Below, piece by piece: positions 24,572-34,238 of a stretch of DNA of 35,861 bases. The first letter of the stretch is position 1, and every line of letters begins with the position of its first letter. The stretch is taken from assembly GCA_030619765.1 (NCBI GenBank), contig JAUXAU010000031.1, positions 1-35,861 on the forward strand, read 5' to 3'. Source of the stretch: Thermoplasmatota archaeon (GTDB lineage: Archaea; Thermoplasmatota; E2; DHVEG-1). The notes below the pieces were generated by a model. It was not told the origin of the DNA. It did not search any database and saw only the letters and a list, made by a program, of their open reading frames with translations. A program made the position numbers and the translations under genes.

Positions 24572-25405
24572 ATGCATTCCAACTCCCAGACAAAAAAGGT
24601 GCTAGATTTTCTAAGAAAGAATGCTCAACATGAATATAATGCTAATACAATTGACCGTACGCTATTGGGAGAAAAAGATTATAAAAAAGATAAAAAGCGA
24701 ATAGGTACAATTAAAACCATTTTATCACGTCTTACTAAACAGGGGAAAATAAGTCGGACAAAGCGTGGGTTCTATCAGGCAAATATCGATATATCACTTC
24801 TGCATCAACTTGAGAATCCACCTTTAATGTTACATGGTATAATGTTAGAATGTAAAACAACAAAAAAGTTACAAAAACACATACAGGGCATACCATCCAA
24901 GGAATATACTACGGAGGCTTTGCAACTTTTAAATGCTCTTGATTTCATTCCCTCTACAAATTATCGATATTATAGGGATTTATGGTTTGAAGGCAGGAAG
25001 ATAACAGTCACAGTTCATTTGATGGGAAAGGTCGATGTACATATTAACAGCACTAAGAATCCGCTTAGTTACCCTGATTTTTTGAAGGTGCTGACGTATC
25101 TTGGTGGATTTTTAGAAAAGTTATCTCCCTTTAGCGATAGAAAAGTTGTACAAGTTTTAGAGATGGGTGTTGCAAAGGATTTTAGACAGTTAAGATTAGA
25201 CGGTGTTAAATCTGTCTCCCTAAAAAATTTCACGAATGCTTGGGCTCGTATTTATTACAAGGATGATATAAAGGCGACAAGGATTGAACATCATATCACT
25301 GGAAGGATGACACTGGACGACGCTTTAAAGTCATTATCAATCTTAACTAATCCCATTAATTATAGTAGGGAATCAGCATCCGATTCTTTCATGGATGTCA
25401 CGTAA
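24572..25405 (+). CDS. Winged-helix domain protein of unknown function
   Basis: 277 residues. The first 75 residues read as a winged helix-turn-helix (KKVLDFLRKNAQHEYNANTIDRTLLG..., IGTIKTILSRLTKQGKISRTKRGFYQANI). The remaining 200 residues form an alpha/beta domain I do not recognise (FEGRKITVTVHLMGKVDVHINSTKNPLSYPDFLKVLTYLGGFLEKLSP, WARIYYKDDIKATRIEHHITGRMTLDDALKSLSIL). GGAGG precedes the ATG, 10 bases away. The palindrome at 24526-24544 may be its own target. The gene is divergent from pheT. It could be a transcription regulator or a mobile-element-linked DNA-binding protein; not decided. Confidence 0.7.
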   Translation: MHSNSQTKKVLDFLRKNAQHEYNANTIDRTLLGEKDYKKDKKRIGTIKTILSRLTKQGKISRTKRGFYQANIDISLLHQLENPPLMLHGIMLECKTTKKLQKHIQGIPSKEYTTEALQLLNALDFIPSTNYRYYRDLWFEGRKITVTVHLMGKVDVHINSTKNPLSYPDFLKVLTYLGGFLEKLSPFSDRKVVQVLEMGVAKDFRQLRLDGVKSVSLKNFTNAWARIYYKDDIKATRIEHHITGRMTLDDALKSLSILTNPINYSRESASDSFMDVT

Positions 25406-25504
25406 TAATTGGAGTATAAAAATCGGAATGCAAACGAGGTTGGATATCACTATCTCATAGAATGCATCCTACGGAGGATTTTAACATATTTACGGAAACG
25501 GCCC

Positions 25505-25770
25505 CTACAAGCGCATATCTCCATGCATCAAGGAATATTGACCCTGTTGCTCTCTCCTTAGTCTTCTGTATCTATCATCTGCGACATCATTCATTATTAT
25601 CATCGAAGGCATAGCAGAAGAGTTGAAAGACTGCATTGTTTTAACGTCTTTACGAATTGCCTTAGTAGATTTTGTAGGAGCGTTTTTTTCTTTTTAGCAA
25701 TCACCTTGTCAATCAACTCCTGGCGTGTGAGACCAGCGGAATTGACCCGCGGGTTGACAATATCAAAAAG
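25505..25770 (-). pseudogene. Degraded gene remnant with a frameshift in an A-run
   Basis: On the minus strand a frame without a start codon reads FDIVNPRVNSAGLTRQELIDKV then IAKKKK. After the A-run (A7 opposite 25683-25689) a second frame continues protein-like: APTKSTKAIRKDVKTMQSFN and on to ADDRYRRLRREQQGQYS, stopping at 25505-25507. The two parts together look like the end of one soluble protein broken by a frameshift and missing its 5' part. The family is not recognised. A programmed shift in the A-run is possible but there is no start. The rest of the 25406-25773 gap shows nothing else. Confidence 0.35.
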
Positions 25771-25773
25771 TTA

Positions 25774-26172
25774 TTAGTTTGATATTAATTTGCATTTTAA
25801 GACAAAAAGAGCGATTATTACTGCCAAAATTGTACTTATAAGAAGTGAAAAAAATAGAACGTTGGTTGTACCGCTTATGGGGGCTAAATCTCCTGGTGTT
25901 AATATATATGTTATATATGTTGGAATGTTTCTAGGTAGAATGATGTTAAATGTGAAAATAAACAATGCTAAGCCAAGTCCGATAAATGAGAAGGCTTCAT
26001 GTCTAATTTTTTCCAAAAAGTTTGCTCTCAGTAGAAAAGCGGCTATCAAAACTCCCCCTACTACTCCAATGAGAATGCCGATTATTTGCACGTAAGATAG
26101 CCAGGGGAGGCTTTGTCGCAAAAGTCCTGATTTTGTCTCTAAAGTCTCTTGACTAAAGAAAGATTTGTACAA
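25774..26172 (-). CDS. Small membrane protein, three predicted helices
   Basis: 132 residues, not recognised. Helices at about 28-49 (QIIGILIGVVGGVLIAAFLL), 60-80 (FSFIGLGLALFIFTFNIIL) and 105-127 (VLFFSLLISTILAVIIALFVL). TTG at 26170-26172 follows directly after an in-frame TAA with no Shine-Dalgarno, so the start is doubtful; the GTG at Val28 would begin at the first helix. The gene may be truncated at its 5' end. It lies between a degraded gene and another membrane protein, so this stretch seems to be in flux. Confidence 0.55.
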   Translation of the reverse strand: MYKSFFSQETLETKSGLLRQSLPWLSYVQIIGILIGVVGGVLIAAFLLRANFLEKIRHEAFSFIGLGLALFIFTFNIILPRNIPTYITYILTPGDLAPISGTTNVLFFSLLISTILAVIIALFVLKCKLISN

Positions 26173-26218
26173 TTAATAGGCAATTTGCACAATAATTATC
26201 TCTCAAATGTACAGTGTT

Positions 26219-27307
26219 TCATAAAGATCCAGCCAAGGATAATTTTTCATTTATTTTTTTAATTATTTTACATTCAAAATCAAAATCTCGTTCAGATGTA
26301 ATATCCATTCCAAAGAGAACAAGATACCCCATATAATATTTTAAAGCAGCTACAGGAAAACATTCTGATTCTTCACCTACTACCTGATCTAGTCGTGTTG
26401 AGAAAAGCCTATAAAATTCCATATTTTCTTTTTCACAATTTATCGCAGCTCTAAATTCTGTAATATCCATTTCTCCAATATCTCGTAGAAAATCCGCTAT
26501 AGGAGTTGCTATTAAATTTCGATTTTTAGTAAAAAAAGTTGTTGTATGAACACCAAAATTTTTGAATAAGCATGTATCAATTAATGAACCGGCTGTTAAT
26601 CTCGGTTGTAAAACTAATTGGTTATGCAGAATATTATGCTGAAGTATTGTCATACTACCTGTATTTATTTCATATGTTTCAACACCAGGGCTAGTAATTC
26701 CGCCAGTATTATTCCTGGAGTTCCATGATTTCCAAAAAGCCAAATCCTTTACATTTATAAATACACCACCATCATGAATATATTTTTTTATTCTCATAAA
26801 AGTTTTCAAATTGGAAAAATCTTCTTCAATATAAACTCCTCCAAATGGATTAATTATCATCGAATAATCATTTGATATTCTTGATATTGAAATTAGATCG
26901 ACTTTTAAACGATCATCCTCCAATCTTTTTTTCCATTTTCTAATGGAAAATCTTGTTATTGGAATAGTATGTGACATCAATTCATGTATTCTTCCATCAA
27001 GAATAGCAATTTTTTGATGTTCACATCTATTTTTAACGTATTTTTTCATTAAAAATAATCTTATCTTTTTAGATTTAAAAATAATAATTCCAAGGAATAT
27101 GAAAGATACAATAATGAGAATTATTGAATAAATATCTATACTACCATTTGAAAAATAGCTATTCAATGAATTTGCAAGAGCAAATACTGCGAATGTTAAA
27201 AATACTAATTCAAATGCTATATGTTCATTATACACTAGTTGACTTGCTTCAATTATAATTCTTAATATTTTTCTCCTAATTTTTTGAAATAGATGCAGGT
27301 TTATCAC
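26219..27307 (-). CDS. Membrane protein with a glutamine-amidotransferase-like cytoplasmic domain
   Basis: About 362 residues. Two membrane helices (about 32-50, FELVFLTFAVFALANS; 60-78, IYSIILIIVSFIFLGIIIF), then a soluble part. The soluble part has KKIAILDG-like first strand (QKIAILDGRIHE), DYSMIINPFGGVYIEEDFSN and RIKKYIHDGGVFINVKDLAFWKSW, the pattern of ThuA/GATase-1-like folds in which a strand ends in a negative Gly and the elbow residue has been lost. Function unknown. GTG (27305-27307) overlaps the Shine-Dalgarno GGAG; CTG at 27296-27298 is eight bases after it, the spacing seen at well-defined starts in this window. Confidence 0.65.
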   Translation of the reverse strand: MINLHLFQKIRRKILRIIIEASQLVYNEHIAFELVFLTFAVFALANSLNSYFSNGSIDIYSIILIIVSFIFLGIIIFKSKKIRLFLMKKYVKNRCEHQKIAILDGRIHELMSHTIPITRFSIRKWKKRLEDDRLKVDLISISRISNDYSMIINPFGGVYIEEDFSNLKTFMRIKKYIHDGGVFINVKDLAFWKSWNSRNNTGGITSPGVETYEINTGSMTILQHNILHNQLVLQPRLTAGSLIDTCLFKNFGVHTTTFFTKNRNLIATPIADFLRDIGEMDITEFRAAINCEKENMEFYRLFSTRLDQVVGEESECFPVAALKYYMGYLVLFGMDITSERDFDFECKIIKKINEKLSLAGSL

Positions 27308-27496
27308 TCCAAATTTTTGTTTTCCTCCCCATTTTCAAATCTATTTACAGTTTCTAACCTCTCTTATGGATTCTTTCTAATCGATTGTATCTTATTTAAA
27401 TAATACCCTCCGTAACAATTGATTACTGTACTGATTTACTCTTTACATCTTTTACAATTAACTCGGCGGCATATCGGGATTTTTTCCTCTAAAATA

Positions 27497-27544
27497 CGAT
27501 ATTCGTATATCGCAATTTTCCCTTATGACGATATATGAATATCG
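27497..27544. promoter_or_regulatory. Pair of CGATAT-N4-ATATCG dyads
   Basis: CGATATTCGTATATCG (27497-27512) and CGATATATGAATATCG (27529-27544). Each is a 6+4+6 dyad, and the two are inverted copies of each other at 15 of 16 positions. Centre-to-centre distance is 32 bases, about three helical turns. A third copy lies at 35722-35737. This looks like a repressor operator. Confidence 0.5.
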
Positions 27545-27563
27545 GAATCATCCTTGAGGTAAA

Positions 27564-27728
27564 ACGGTTATCTTTCTTGAGGATAAATCAAATATTGCCG
27601 TTAAAGCACTTCTTGAGACTTCAAACAAGAAAATTATCAGTTATCAGGAATTGAAACAGATAACGAAGGTTTTTGATACAGAACTGAATCAGCATGAGAA
27701 AAAACAATTCCTTTACTCCAAATATTAG
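27564..27728 (+). pseudogene. Short ORF or gene remnant (54 codons) without a standard start
   Basis: After an in-frame TGA (27555-27557) the frame reads TVIFLEDKSNIAVKALLETS, then NKKIISYQELKQITKVFDTE and LNQHEKKQFLYSKY before TAG. The composition is protein-like (amphipathic helices, Lys/Glu-rich). GAGG lies just upstream, but the codon where a start is expected is ACG (27564-27566), and no ATG, GTG or TTG is available before the middle. It may be a remnant, or a real small protein with an unusual start controlled by the dyads at 27497-27544. Confidence 0.35.
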
Positions 27729-27749
27729 TTTTATTAGAATAAATATTTT

Positions 27750-27777
27750 AAAAAGAAAATCGGGCGGTATTGCCCGA
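27750..27777 (-). terminator. Hairpin plus T-run after the subtilase gene
   Basis: Minus strand: TCGGGC, six-base loop, GCCCGA, then TTTTCTTTTT. The 6-bp GC stem and T-run begin 17 bases after the stop of the subtilase gene. Archaea usually stop at T-runs alone, so the hairpin is an extra feature. Confidence 0.55.
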
Positions 27778-27794
27778 CCTAAATTTTTAGTCTT

Positions 27795-30700
27795 CTAATC
27801 AAAGGTTATGTTGAACTCACACCAGGCTTCCAGCTTTCTCTCACATATCAATACATTCCCATCAATGTCTCTGAAAGCGACATAGACGCGATATGTGCCA
27901 CTACCGAACTCTGATAGATCATTTGTGTTCACTAGACCATTGAATATTGTATCCAATCCAAGTTGCCCCCTTGCCTTTATTATTCGTGGCATTGTCTCAT
28001 TCACAGTGTCATCAGCGACAATCCACTGCTGTTTTCTTTCATTAAAGTAATGAACCTGCATCAGCAGATAACCTTCGATGTCAGTAGAGCCGGTGTTATT
28101 TATCTTTGATTGATTTTCATAAAAACATTGAGCATCGGCAGAACTAGGTGATGATTCGACAATATCGTTCTTGGTTCCTATGCTGTAGAACTCGTAATAA
28201 CCCCTGCCCTCTGGAAAGTCGAAGTCCCAGCTCCAAGGACTACTTGTATCCGGGTTGCTACTATTATTCCAGACCACCCAAGATGAATTATCGGATGAAT
28301 ACTGATACCATAGCGAGACGTTATCCAAATCTGGAGAACCAGACGCTGTAACCGTCAAAGGAGAGGAAACCTGGATATAAGGACTGATTGCATCAACTGA
28401 GGTGGTTACTCCAGTCGTTGTCTCAGCTGTTTTTGGTGCATCGCCAAATGGTGCCGTTGAATTACCGCATGATCGCCAACCAGCATCATCTGCATACGCC
28501 CAAGCTTTATAATAATATGAAGTTCCTGGGATGCGGTTTTCATGGATAAAACTCTCTCCTGCGACATACCCGTCTGCATCTACTTTTGTGTGATCCCCTG
28601 GATCCCAAGAACTATCAGATGATGTAAACCATTCGATGTATGCGCCATCACCACCATCATTATTCGACCATGTGAGATTGACCTGCTCTTCATATGCAGT
28701 TGCAGTAAAACCAGTAAGAGTATCTGGTTTTGTAAGGAAACCAGTGGAAATTCCACTGCGGACAACTGAAGGATAAACACTATGTCTAAGTCGTGCATAA
28801 TAGCTTCCATGTCGGCCTTCATCGAGGGAGGATAAGTAGGTGTAGAAAGATTCGTCTGTAGCTACGCTCCCTGTCCAACTTGTTGAACTTGACACAGGTT
28901 CTCCATAAATCCATGCATCATATGAAAAACTATACTGGCAATCATCTCCGCCATCGGATATTACCTCACCGTTCATACGTACATATGATTCCTCAACATA
29001 GGATGCTGGGTTCGTTTGAGTTTCTGGCGGAGCAAGATACTCAATTACAAGTTTTGGATCATAAATAGTCCCACTTTTCTCCCTTGAGAAATACTTAGCC
29101 GCGCGGCTCAACGCAGTGCCTTCGTTTTCATCTCCTAAAAGCCACCCATAGTTATCCAGATCGCCTTCTACAAAATCCTGTACATTGTCTGTTACATCAT
29201 CCCAGCTTTTAATTCCATATTCACCAAGGACAATGTAATCCTCTAATGCATCCAGATCGGGCTGATTATTCCAAGTTACTCCATTTTCATCCCATGGCTC
29301 TTCTATTCTCCAGCATTCATGCGTCCGATATCGCGGATTAATACCGGAGTGCGTGTAATACCGTATCTTCAACGTCGCAGATTCAATATATGCATCAATG
29401 AGTTCACTAGGCAAATCCATCTGGACGAGCATACGATTTGTTTGAGTAAGCTTGGGGTCAATCCACATATACGTTTCATTACCATAATTATTGTTGGGAT
29501 AATGCTTTCTCAAATAACTGTCATTTGTAGAATATACGGTTATTTCTAAGCCGGAAGCGTCATGCCAAAACAACATCACTTGCTTTTCCTGACTTTGGTT
29601 TAACGTGCCAACCCTGATTGCAAGGGTAACAGGGGCATTATACTGGCCTTCACGTGATTTTATCATAACCTTATAAGGGACTGTTTTATTCCATCTAAGA
29701 TACAAGTCTTTATAGCTATTGTTGCCCATGTTTTCCTTGATGCGGAACCGCCCATCGGATAAATTTGTATATGTAACATCAATGGTTTCATTGAGATAGA
29801 AAGAGGTATCGTTGATCTCGATATAGTCATTTTCAGGTGTCATATCAATCTGTATATCGTTGATCTCCCAAGCAAAACCAATCACATAGGGGATGGCATC
29901 TTCAAGGTTCTTAATATATGGGATAATGGTGAGCTCATTGTCATCTATACCAAGATGATACCTGATTGCGAGTCTAAAATCGTAGCCATTATATGTTAGG
30001 TCTTTCCACAATGTAGCGTTCACAAATGTCTCATTGTCTGTTTCGATATTTTTGTTAAAACCACTTAACTCATCTGTCCGATAAATTAGATTCCACTGGT
30101 CGTTGTTGTAATACCCAAGCATCATTACATTATGCGACCAGTACTCGTTGTAATAGTTGGTAAGTTGGATACCACTACTTGTGTTGAAATAATAGCTATC
30201 ATATCTATTCCAGATATGGAGGACTTTGTTGTCATCTAGCAACTCGTATCCAATCGGGGATGGTTCACTTGGCGGGTCATCGGGTGGCGGTGGGTCACCT
30301 GGCGGATCGGTGATATTTATTGTCTCATTATTACTATATTCATCTTTCATCGTACATACCGACATGATCGCTTGACGCTTATAACCGACAAGTATACCAT
30401 CAGCAAAATATCCAGATACATTTCCGCTTTCAAGCGGTCTTATTTCCAGATCATAAATAACACCAGAAAAACTGCGTAACTCATTTATTGAAGTTATCGG
30501 CTTCAAAGAAGTATCATTTGTACCTGGTGTATTTTCAAGTAGATAATAATCTATTCCTGCATCATCAGCTTCCATCCACTCAGTTCCATTTATAAAGAGG
30601 AAATGATTCGATGTGACCTTGATATTACCTTCAAAGTTGTAATTAATATCGAGGGGGGGTTCAGGTAATTCTGTAAATTCTGTATATTCATGAACGGCGA

Positions 30701-33700
30701 TAACTTCTGCAGAAACGACCTCCTGAAGTTCAAGATCATAAGAAGAGATGTAGTCCCCTACTTCAATATCTTCAATATTTTTCACTGATGGGGAGGAACC
30801 GGAAGCCATGTTGATCTGCGTTTCTTCAACACACCCATGTGACACGGCTATCTCCAATGGATCTGACCATTCACTCATCGTCCCGTAAACATCTTTTGCT
30901 CTGACTCTGACATAATAGGTTCCCCCAGAGAACGCATGACTTGTCTCGCATTCCTCCCCAGAATTATAGGGACCAATCCAACCGCTGTTCGACCCGTCCC
31001 CCCATTCCCATACATAGTATATTCCATCGTCATTTTCATCAGTCGTACTCGTTGTAAACCAATATTCTCTCAAGATGGGGTCAATGGTTTCTTTCATTGG
31101 TTTATTGGGTTTATTGGGAGGAACATTACTTGGAGGAATATAATACCCAGTATGCTGTGGATCATGTTGGAACATCGTCCACTCTAAGGTATCTGGATCA
31201 CTTTCCCCTCCTGGAGTCCAGCAATGTACCGCCTCATGCAACGATGGATTTATTATATCTATATATCCGTCTGCATTAATATCTGCAATTAAAGAGCCTG
31301 GCATGTGAATAGCAAAGATACCGTTATTACGGACATAATTCGGCCAGTCTTCGAGAATCTCATACGGTCCTCCTTCTTGATCAACTTTGAAAAGTCGAAC
31401 CTCGTGTTGCGATCGCCCTATGATTTCCAACCAGGGGTCGGAGTCAACATTTGCAATCGAACAGTATGTGAAAAGTCCTTTGCCTGCTTGATCACCTATG
31501 GATAGAGGGAATCCAGAAACTTGGGTTCCATCGCCATTAAACGCATATAAAAGGTTATCGTGATTTTCCCTGTTGAGGGTAATCTCCGGTAATCCGTCGA
31601 AATCAATATCGCCCAACCCGAAGTTATGACTCCCACCATTTTCAGTAGTCTGAGGCCACCCTTCACATACAGACCCGTCTGATTCAAACATCCATAAGTT
31701 ATCTTCCCCTGAAGGATTCCTTTTACCATCTACGATAATTTCCAGGTTTCCATCACCATCAAAATCAGCAATTGCAGGACCGCTATCTTGATATTGAAAT
31801 TCCTCGACAAAAAGTTGAAACGGCCATCCGTCATAAATGGATCCATCATGGTTGTAAACATACACTTTGTGATCGGGTGCAAGCACAACTACCTCTAAGT
31901 CCCCATTGTTATCAAGGTCAGCAATGGCTGGAACCGATATTGGATCCCCATAAAAAAGAGGGTTAATCGTGATTGGCCATCCTTCGACATCCGTTCCATC
32001 ATAATTAATAGCAAAAATCTTCCCGCCCTGCCCAGTCGCAACAATTTCGAGGTACCCATCATTGTCCAAATCCACCAAAGCAGGAGATGGGAGGAAAGCA
32101 TCGGATGTTTTTTTCCATAGCAAAGTACCATCGTAGTGGAGCACGTATAAATATTGCCAATCAGCTACTACAATCTCCGCTTCTCCATCGTCATTTAAAT
32201 CACCTATTGCTGCAGGAAATTCTATTGGCCACTCAGTCTCAAAAGGCCAGTTTGTAACAATATCCCCACCAGAGTTAATAACAAACACCTGGCCATTATC
32301 ATTTAAATCGTCCCAAGAGGTCCAGGTTCCATACGTGCATTGTACTATCTCCTGCTTTCCATCGCCATCAAAATCAAAAGCATTGGGTGAAGCGAAAATT
32401 GCTCCTGTGCTTAGATAAGAGGGCCAACCTTCCGTGAGTAATGGATCGAAATACACTAGAGCGTAATCCCACACAACTTTTAGATCGTCAGAGGTGGCAG
32501 CCAATTTGATTGTATAATACCCCTCATTTTGAAGATCAGATAGATCCCAGACCGCTAATAGACCATCCTCTACAGGAGAAGAAGATTCTTCTATTAAAAT
32601 CCAATTGTTGGGATAAATCCCTTCTCCATAATAAACTTCGTAAGATCGAAAATTATCAGAATACGATTTTGCAGTACCTCGTATTTCAAGTGAAAACGGC
32701 CCAATAAAGCGCTCATCCAAATAGGAGTTTAATTTGGCAATTAAGTGGGGGTTCAAGGTCAGGGCTTCATATGCATTGATCCGCCCTGTTCCAATGTACT
32801 GGTCAGAAATTACTGGATCAGTAGTTGAATGGAGAATAGTCCTGATCTCATCGGGAGAAAGGAACGGATTATGAGAAATCATGAGTCCAATCAATCCTGA
32901 AACATGGGGACAAGCAAAGGAGGTGCCAGATAGGTAATCCCAATTTAACTGATAGCCTTCGTCATTCATATAGACGTGGTAGGTTGGGAGCAGTGTGAGA
33001 ATATGCTCTCCAGGTGCAGCTACATCGGTCCACGATCCAAAGCAAGAAAATTCGGCCCTCGCATCAGTATTGGTTGTGGCAGCTACAGAGATTACGTTGT
33101 CGTAGATAGCTGGGTAGGTTTTCCTATCTTCCAATAGATTCCCCTGTGCTGCAACGAGCACAACACCATGCTGAGAGGCATAGTCCAGAGCGTTTTTCAC
33201 GGTAGTATCAGGAATTACAGAGGTAAAACTCATGCTAATGACATCTGCTCCGTTATCCACTGCGTATTCAATACCACTTGCAATACCCGAAGCGTAGCCA
33301 CCACCAGTCTCATCCATGACTTTTATTGGCATAATCTTACAGTACCAACTGACGCCAGCTATGTATTGAGAGTTATTCGTCGTGGCAGAGGCAATAGCAG
33401 AACAAGCGGTGCCATGACCATTGTCATCGATTGGATCATTATCATTGTTAAAAAAATCCCAACCCATAACATCATCTATATAACCATTGTCATCATCATC
33501 GATACCATTACCAGGAATTTCATCATCGTTAACCCACATATTATCAGCAAGATCTGGATGGGTATAATCAACACCTGTGTCAATGATTGCGATAACAACA
33601 TCTGGATCACCTGTCTCTATGTCCCACGCTTCTGGAGCATCGATGTCATGATCGTTAGCCTGATGAAGTGCCCATTGGCTTGAGAAAAAAGGATCGTTTG

Positions 33701-34208
33701 GTGTTATGCATGTTTGGTAACGGGTATTTAAATCCACATATTCGACATTTGGATCTTTGTTGTAGATAACAATACATTTACGAATATCAATTGTTTTTGG
33801 GAATTTAAAGACATAAGTGTTGGAAAAATCAGATGAACACTTTTCAGTAAACACTTTTTCAATTTTTACTACATTGTAGTTAGTATTCAATTGATCTATC
33901 GATGACAATCCAGTTAGGATAAATCCGTTTTCGTTTTGAGAAATATTCACCACCACACTTTTTCTAAATTTAATGATGATATCGGTAGGAGAAAAATTAA
34001 ACTTTAAATTATCATAATATCTGGTTAATTCTATCGGCATTGTTTCATCGAAATCATTAAGTAAAATTTGGTTGTATTCTTGTTCTTTTTCATAGTTTTC
34101 TATGTTATTACTTTTATTGTTACAATTAATTCCTTGAGTTCCGCTCACTCCAATTAGCAGTATCATTAGCCCACAAACTAAAGCCTTTTTCCAAATATCA
34201 TTTTTCAT
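27795..34208 (-). CDS. Giant secreted subtilase with FG-GAP propeller, PKD-like, Hint, DNRLRE and FN3-like domains
   Basis: 2137 residues. Signal peptide MKNDIWKKALVCGLMILLIG; propeptide-like region (about 65-165); S8 peptidase domain with Asp210 (IAIIDTGVDYTHPDL), His265 (DDNGHGTACSAIA) and Ser430 (LSGTSFACPHVSG). Residues about 590-1010 are FG-GAP-type repeats (AFDFDGDGKQEIVQ, ALVDLDNDGYLEIVATG, AIADLDNNGDLEVVV). A PKD-like module (about 1045-1125) precedes a Hint domain (about 1126-1278) with Cys1126, a TxxH block (TSNH, Thr1199-His1202) and YDLEIRP/GYFADGILVGYK. A beta-sandwich region, a DNRLRE domain (about 1555-1730) and FN3-like modules follow. I start at 34208 because GGGGAG (34218-34223) directly touches the ATG at 34217 but lies nine bases before this one. 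Probably a surface protease that matures itself; substrate unknown. Confidence 0.9.
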   Translation of the reverse strand: MKNDIWKKALVCGLMILLIGVSGTQGINCNNKSNNIENYEKEQEYNQILLNDFDETMPIELTRYYDNLKFNFSPTDIIIKFRKSVVVNISQNENGFILTGLSSIDQLNTNYNVVKIEKVFTEKCSSDFSNTYVFKFPKTIDIRKCIVIYNKDPNVEYVDLNTRYQTCITPNDPFFSSQWALHQANDHDIDAPEAWDIETGDPDVVIAIIDTGVDYTHPDLADNMWVNDDEIPGNGIDDDDNGYIDDVMGWDFFNNDNDPIDDNGHGTACSAIASATTNNSQYIAGVSWYCKIMPIKVMDETGGGYASGIASGIEYAVDNGADVISMSFTSVIPDTTVKNALDYASQHGVVLVAAQGNLLEDRKTYPAIYDNVISVAATTNTDARAEFSCFGSWTDVAAPGEHILTLLPTYHVYMNDEGYQLNWDYLSGTSFACPHVSGLIGLMISHNPFLSPDEIRTILHSTTDPVISDQYIGTGRINAYEALTLNPHLIAKLNSYLDERFIGPFSLEIRGTAKSYSDNFRSYEVYYGEGIYPNNWILIEESSSPVEDGLLAVWDLSDLQNEGYYTIKLAATSDDLKVVWDYALVYFDPLLTEGWPSYLSTGAIFASPNAFDFDGDGKQEIVQCTYGTWTSWDDLNDNGQVFVINSGGDIVTNWPFETEWPIEFPAAIGDLNDDGEAEIVVADWQYLYVLHYDGTLLWKKTSDAFLPSPALVDLDNDGYLEIVATGQGGKIFAINYDGTDVEGWPITINPLFYGDPISVPAIADLDNNGDLEVVVLAPDHKVYVYNHDGSIYDGWPFQLFVEEFQYQDSGPAIADFDGDGNLEIIVDGKRNPSGEDNLWMFESDGSVCEGWPQTTENGGSHNFGLGDIDFDGLPEITLNRENHDNLLYAFNGDGTQVSGFPLSIGDQAGKGLFTYCSIANVDSDPWLEIIGRSQHEVRLFKVDQEGGPYEILEDWPNYVRNNGIFAIHMPGSLIADINADGYIDIINPSLHEAVHCWTPGGESDPDTLEWTMFQHDPQHTGYYIPPSNVPPNKPNKPMKETIDPILREYWFTTSTTDENDDGIYYVWEWGDGSNSGWIGPYNSGEECETSHAFSGGTYYVRVRAKDVYGTMSEWSDPLEIAVSHGCVEETQINMASGSSPSVKNIEDIEVGDYISSYDLELQEVVSAEVIAVHEYTEFTELPEPPLDINYNFEGNIKVTSNHFLFINGTEWMEADDAGIDYYLLENTPGTNDTSLKPITSINELRSFSGVIYDLEIRPLESGNVSGYFADGILVGYKRQAIMSVCTMKDEYSNNETINITDPPGDPPPPDDPPSEPSPIGYELLDDNKVLHIWNRYDSYYFNTSSGIQLTNYYNEYWSHNVMMLGYYNNDQWNLIYRTDELSGFNKNIETDNETFVNATLWKDLTYNGYDFRLAIRYHLGIDDNELTIIPYIKNLEDAIPYVIGFAWEINDIQIDMTPENDYIEINDTSFYLNETIDVTYTNLSDGRFRIKENMGNNSYKDLYLRWNKTVPYKVMIKSREGQYNAPVTLAIRVGTLNQSQEKQVMLFWHDASGLEITVYSTNDSYLRKHYPNNNYGNETYMWIDPKLTQTNRMLVQMDLPSELIDAYIESATLKIRYYTHSGINPRYRTHECWRIEEPWDENGVTWNNQPDLDALEDYIVLGEYGIKSWDDVTDNVQDFVEGDLDNYGWLLGDENEGTALSRAAKYFSREKSGTIYDPKLVIEYLAPPETQTNPASYVEESYVRMNGEVISDGGDDCQYSFSYDAWIYGEPVSSSTSWTGSVATDESFYTYLSSLDEGRHGSYYARLRHSVYPSVVRSGISTGFLTKPDTLTGFTATAYEEQVNLTWSNNDGGDGAYIEWFTSSDSSWDPGDHTKVDADGYVAGESFIHENRIPGTSYYYKAWAYADDAGWRSCGNSTAPFGDAPKTAETTTGVTTSVDAISPYIQVSSPLTVTASGSPDLDNVSLWYQYSSDNSSWVVWNNSSNPDTSSPWSWDFDFPEGRGYYEFYSIGTKNDIVESSPSSADAQCFYENQSKINNTGSTDIEGYLLMQVHYFNERKQQWIVADDTVNETMPRIIKARGQLGLDTIFNGLVNTNDLSEFGSGTYRVYVAFRDIDGNVLICERKLEAWCEFNITFD

Positions 34209-34238
34209 TTTTTTCATCTCCCCATTATTTTTTAAAAC

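Larger units (their letters stand above)
27308..27794. other. Intergenic region, about 490 bases, with dyads, a short ORF and a terminator
   Basis: Contains T/C-rich tracts, GTAACAATTG at 27411, the two 16-bp dyads at 27497-27544, a short open frame on the plus strand (27564-27728) and a hairpin terminator for the subtilase gene (27750-27777). Each is listed separately. Confidence 0.5.

Noticed and set aside
24399-24593. 65-codon N-terminal extension of pheT
   Set aside because: The extension is low-complexity, overlaps the divergent gene's start and the promoter, and is absent from what is known of the family, which begins at MPLVTFDYN-like sequence.
30375-30833. A splicing intein
   Set aside because: No homing endonuclease, no terminal His-Asn and no interrupted host motif; the domain is a Hint module between other surface domains.
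33168-33683. 171-codon open frame on the plus strand
   Set aside because: Antisense to the subtilase catalytic region, whose motifs are unmistakable; composition rich in Ile/Val runs typical of a shadow.
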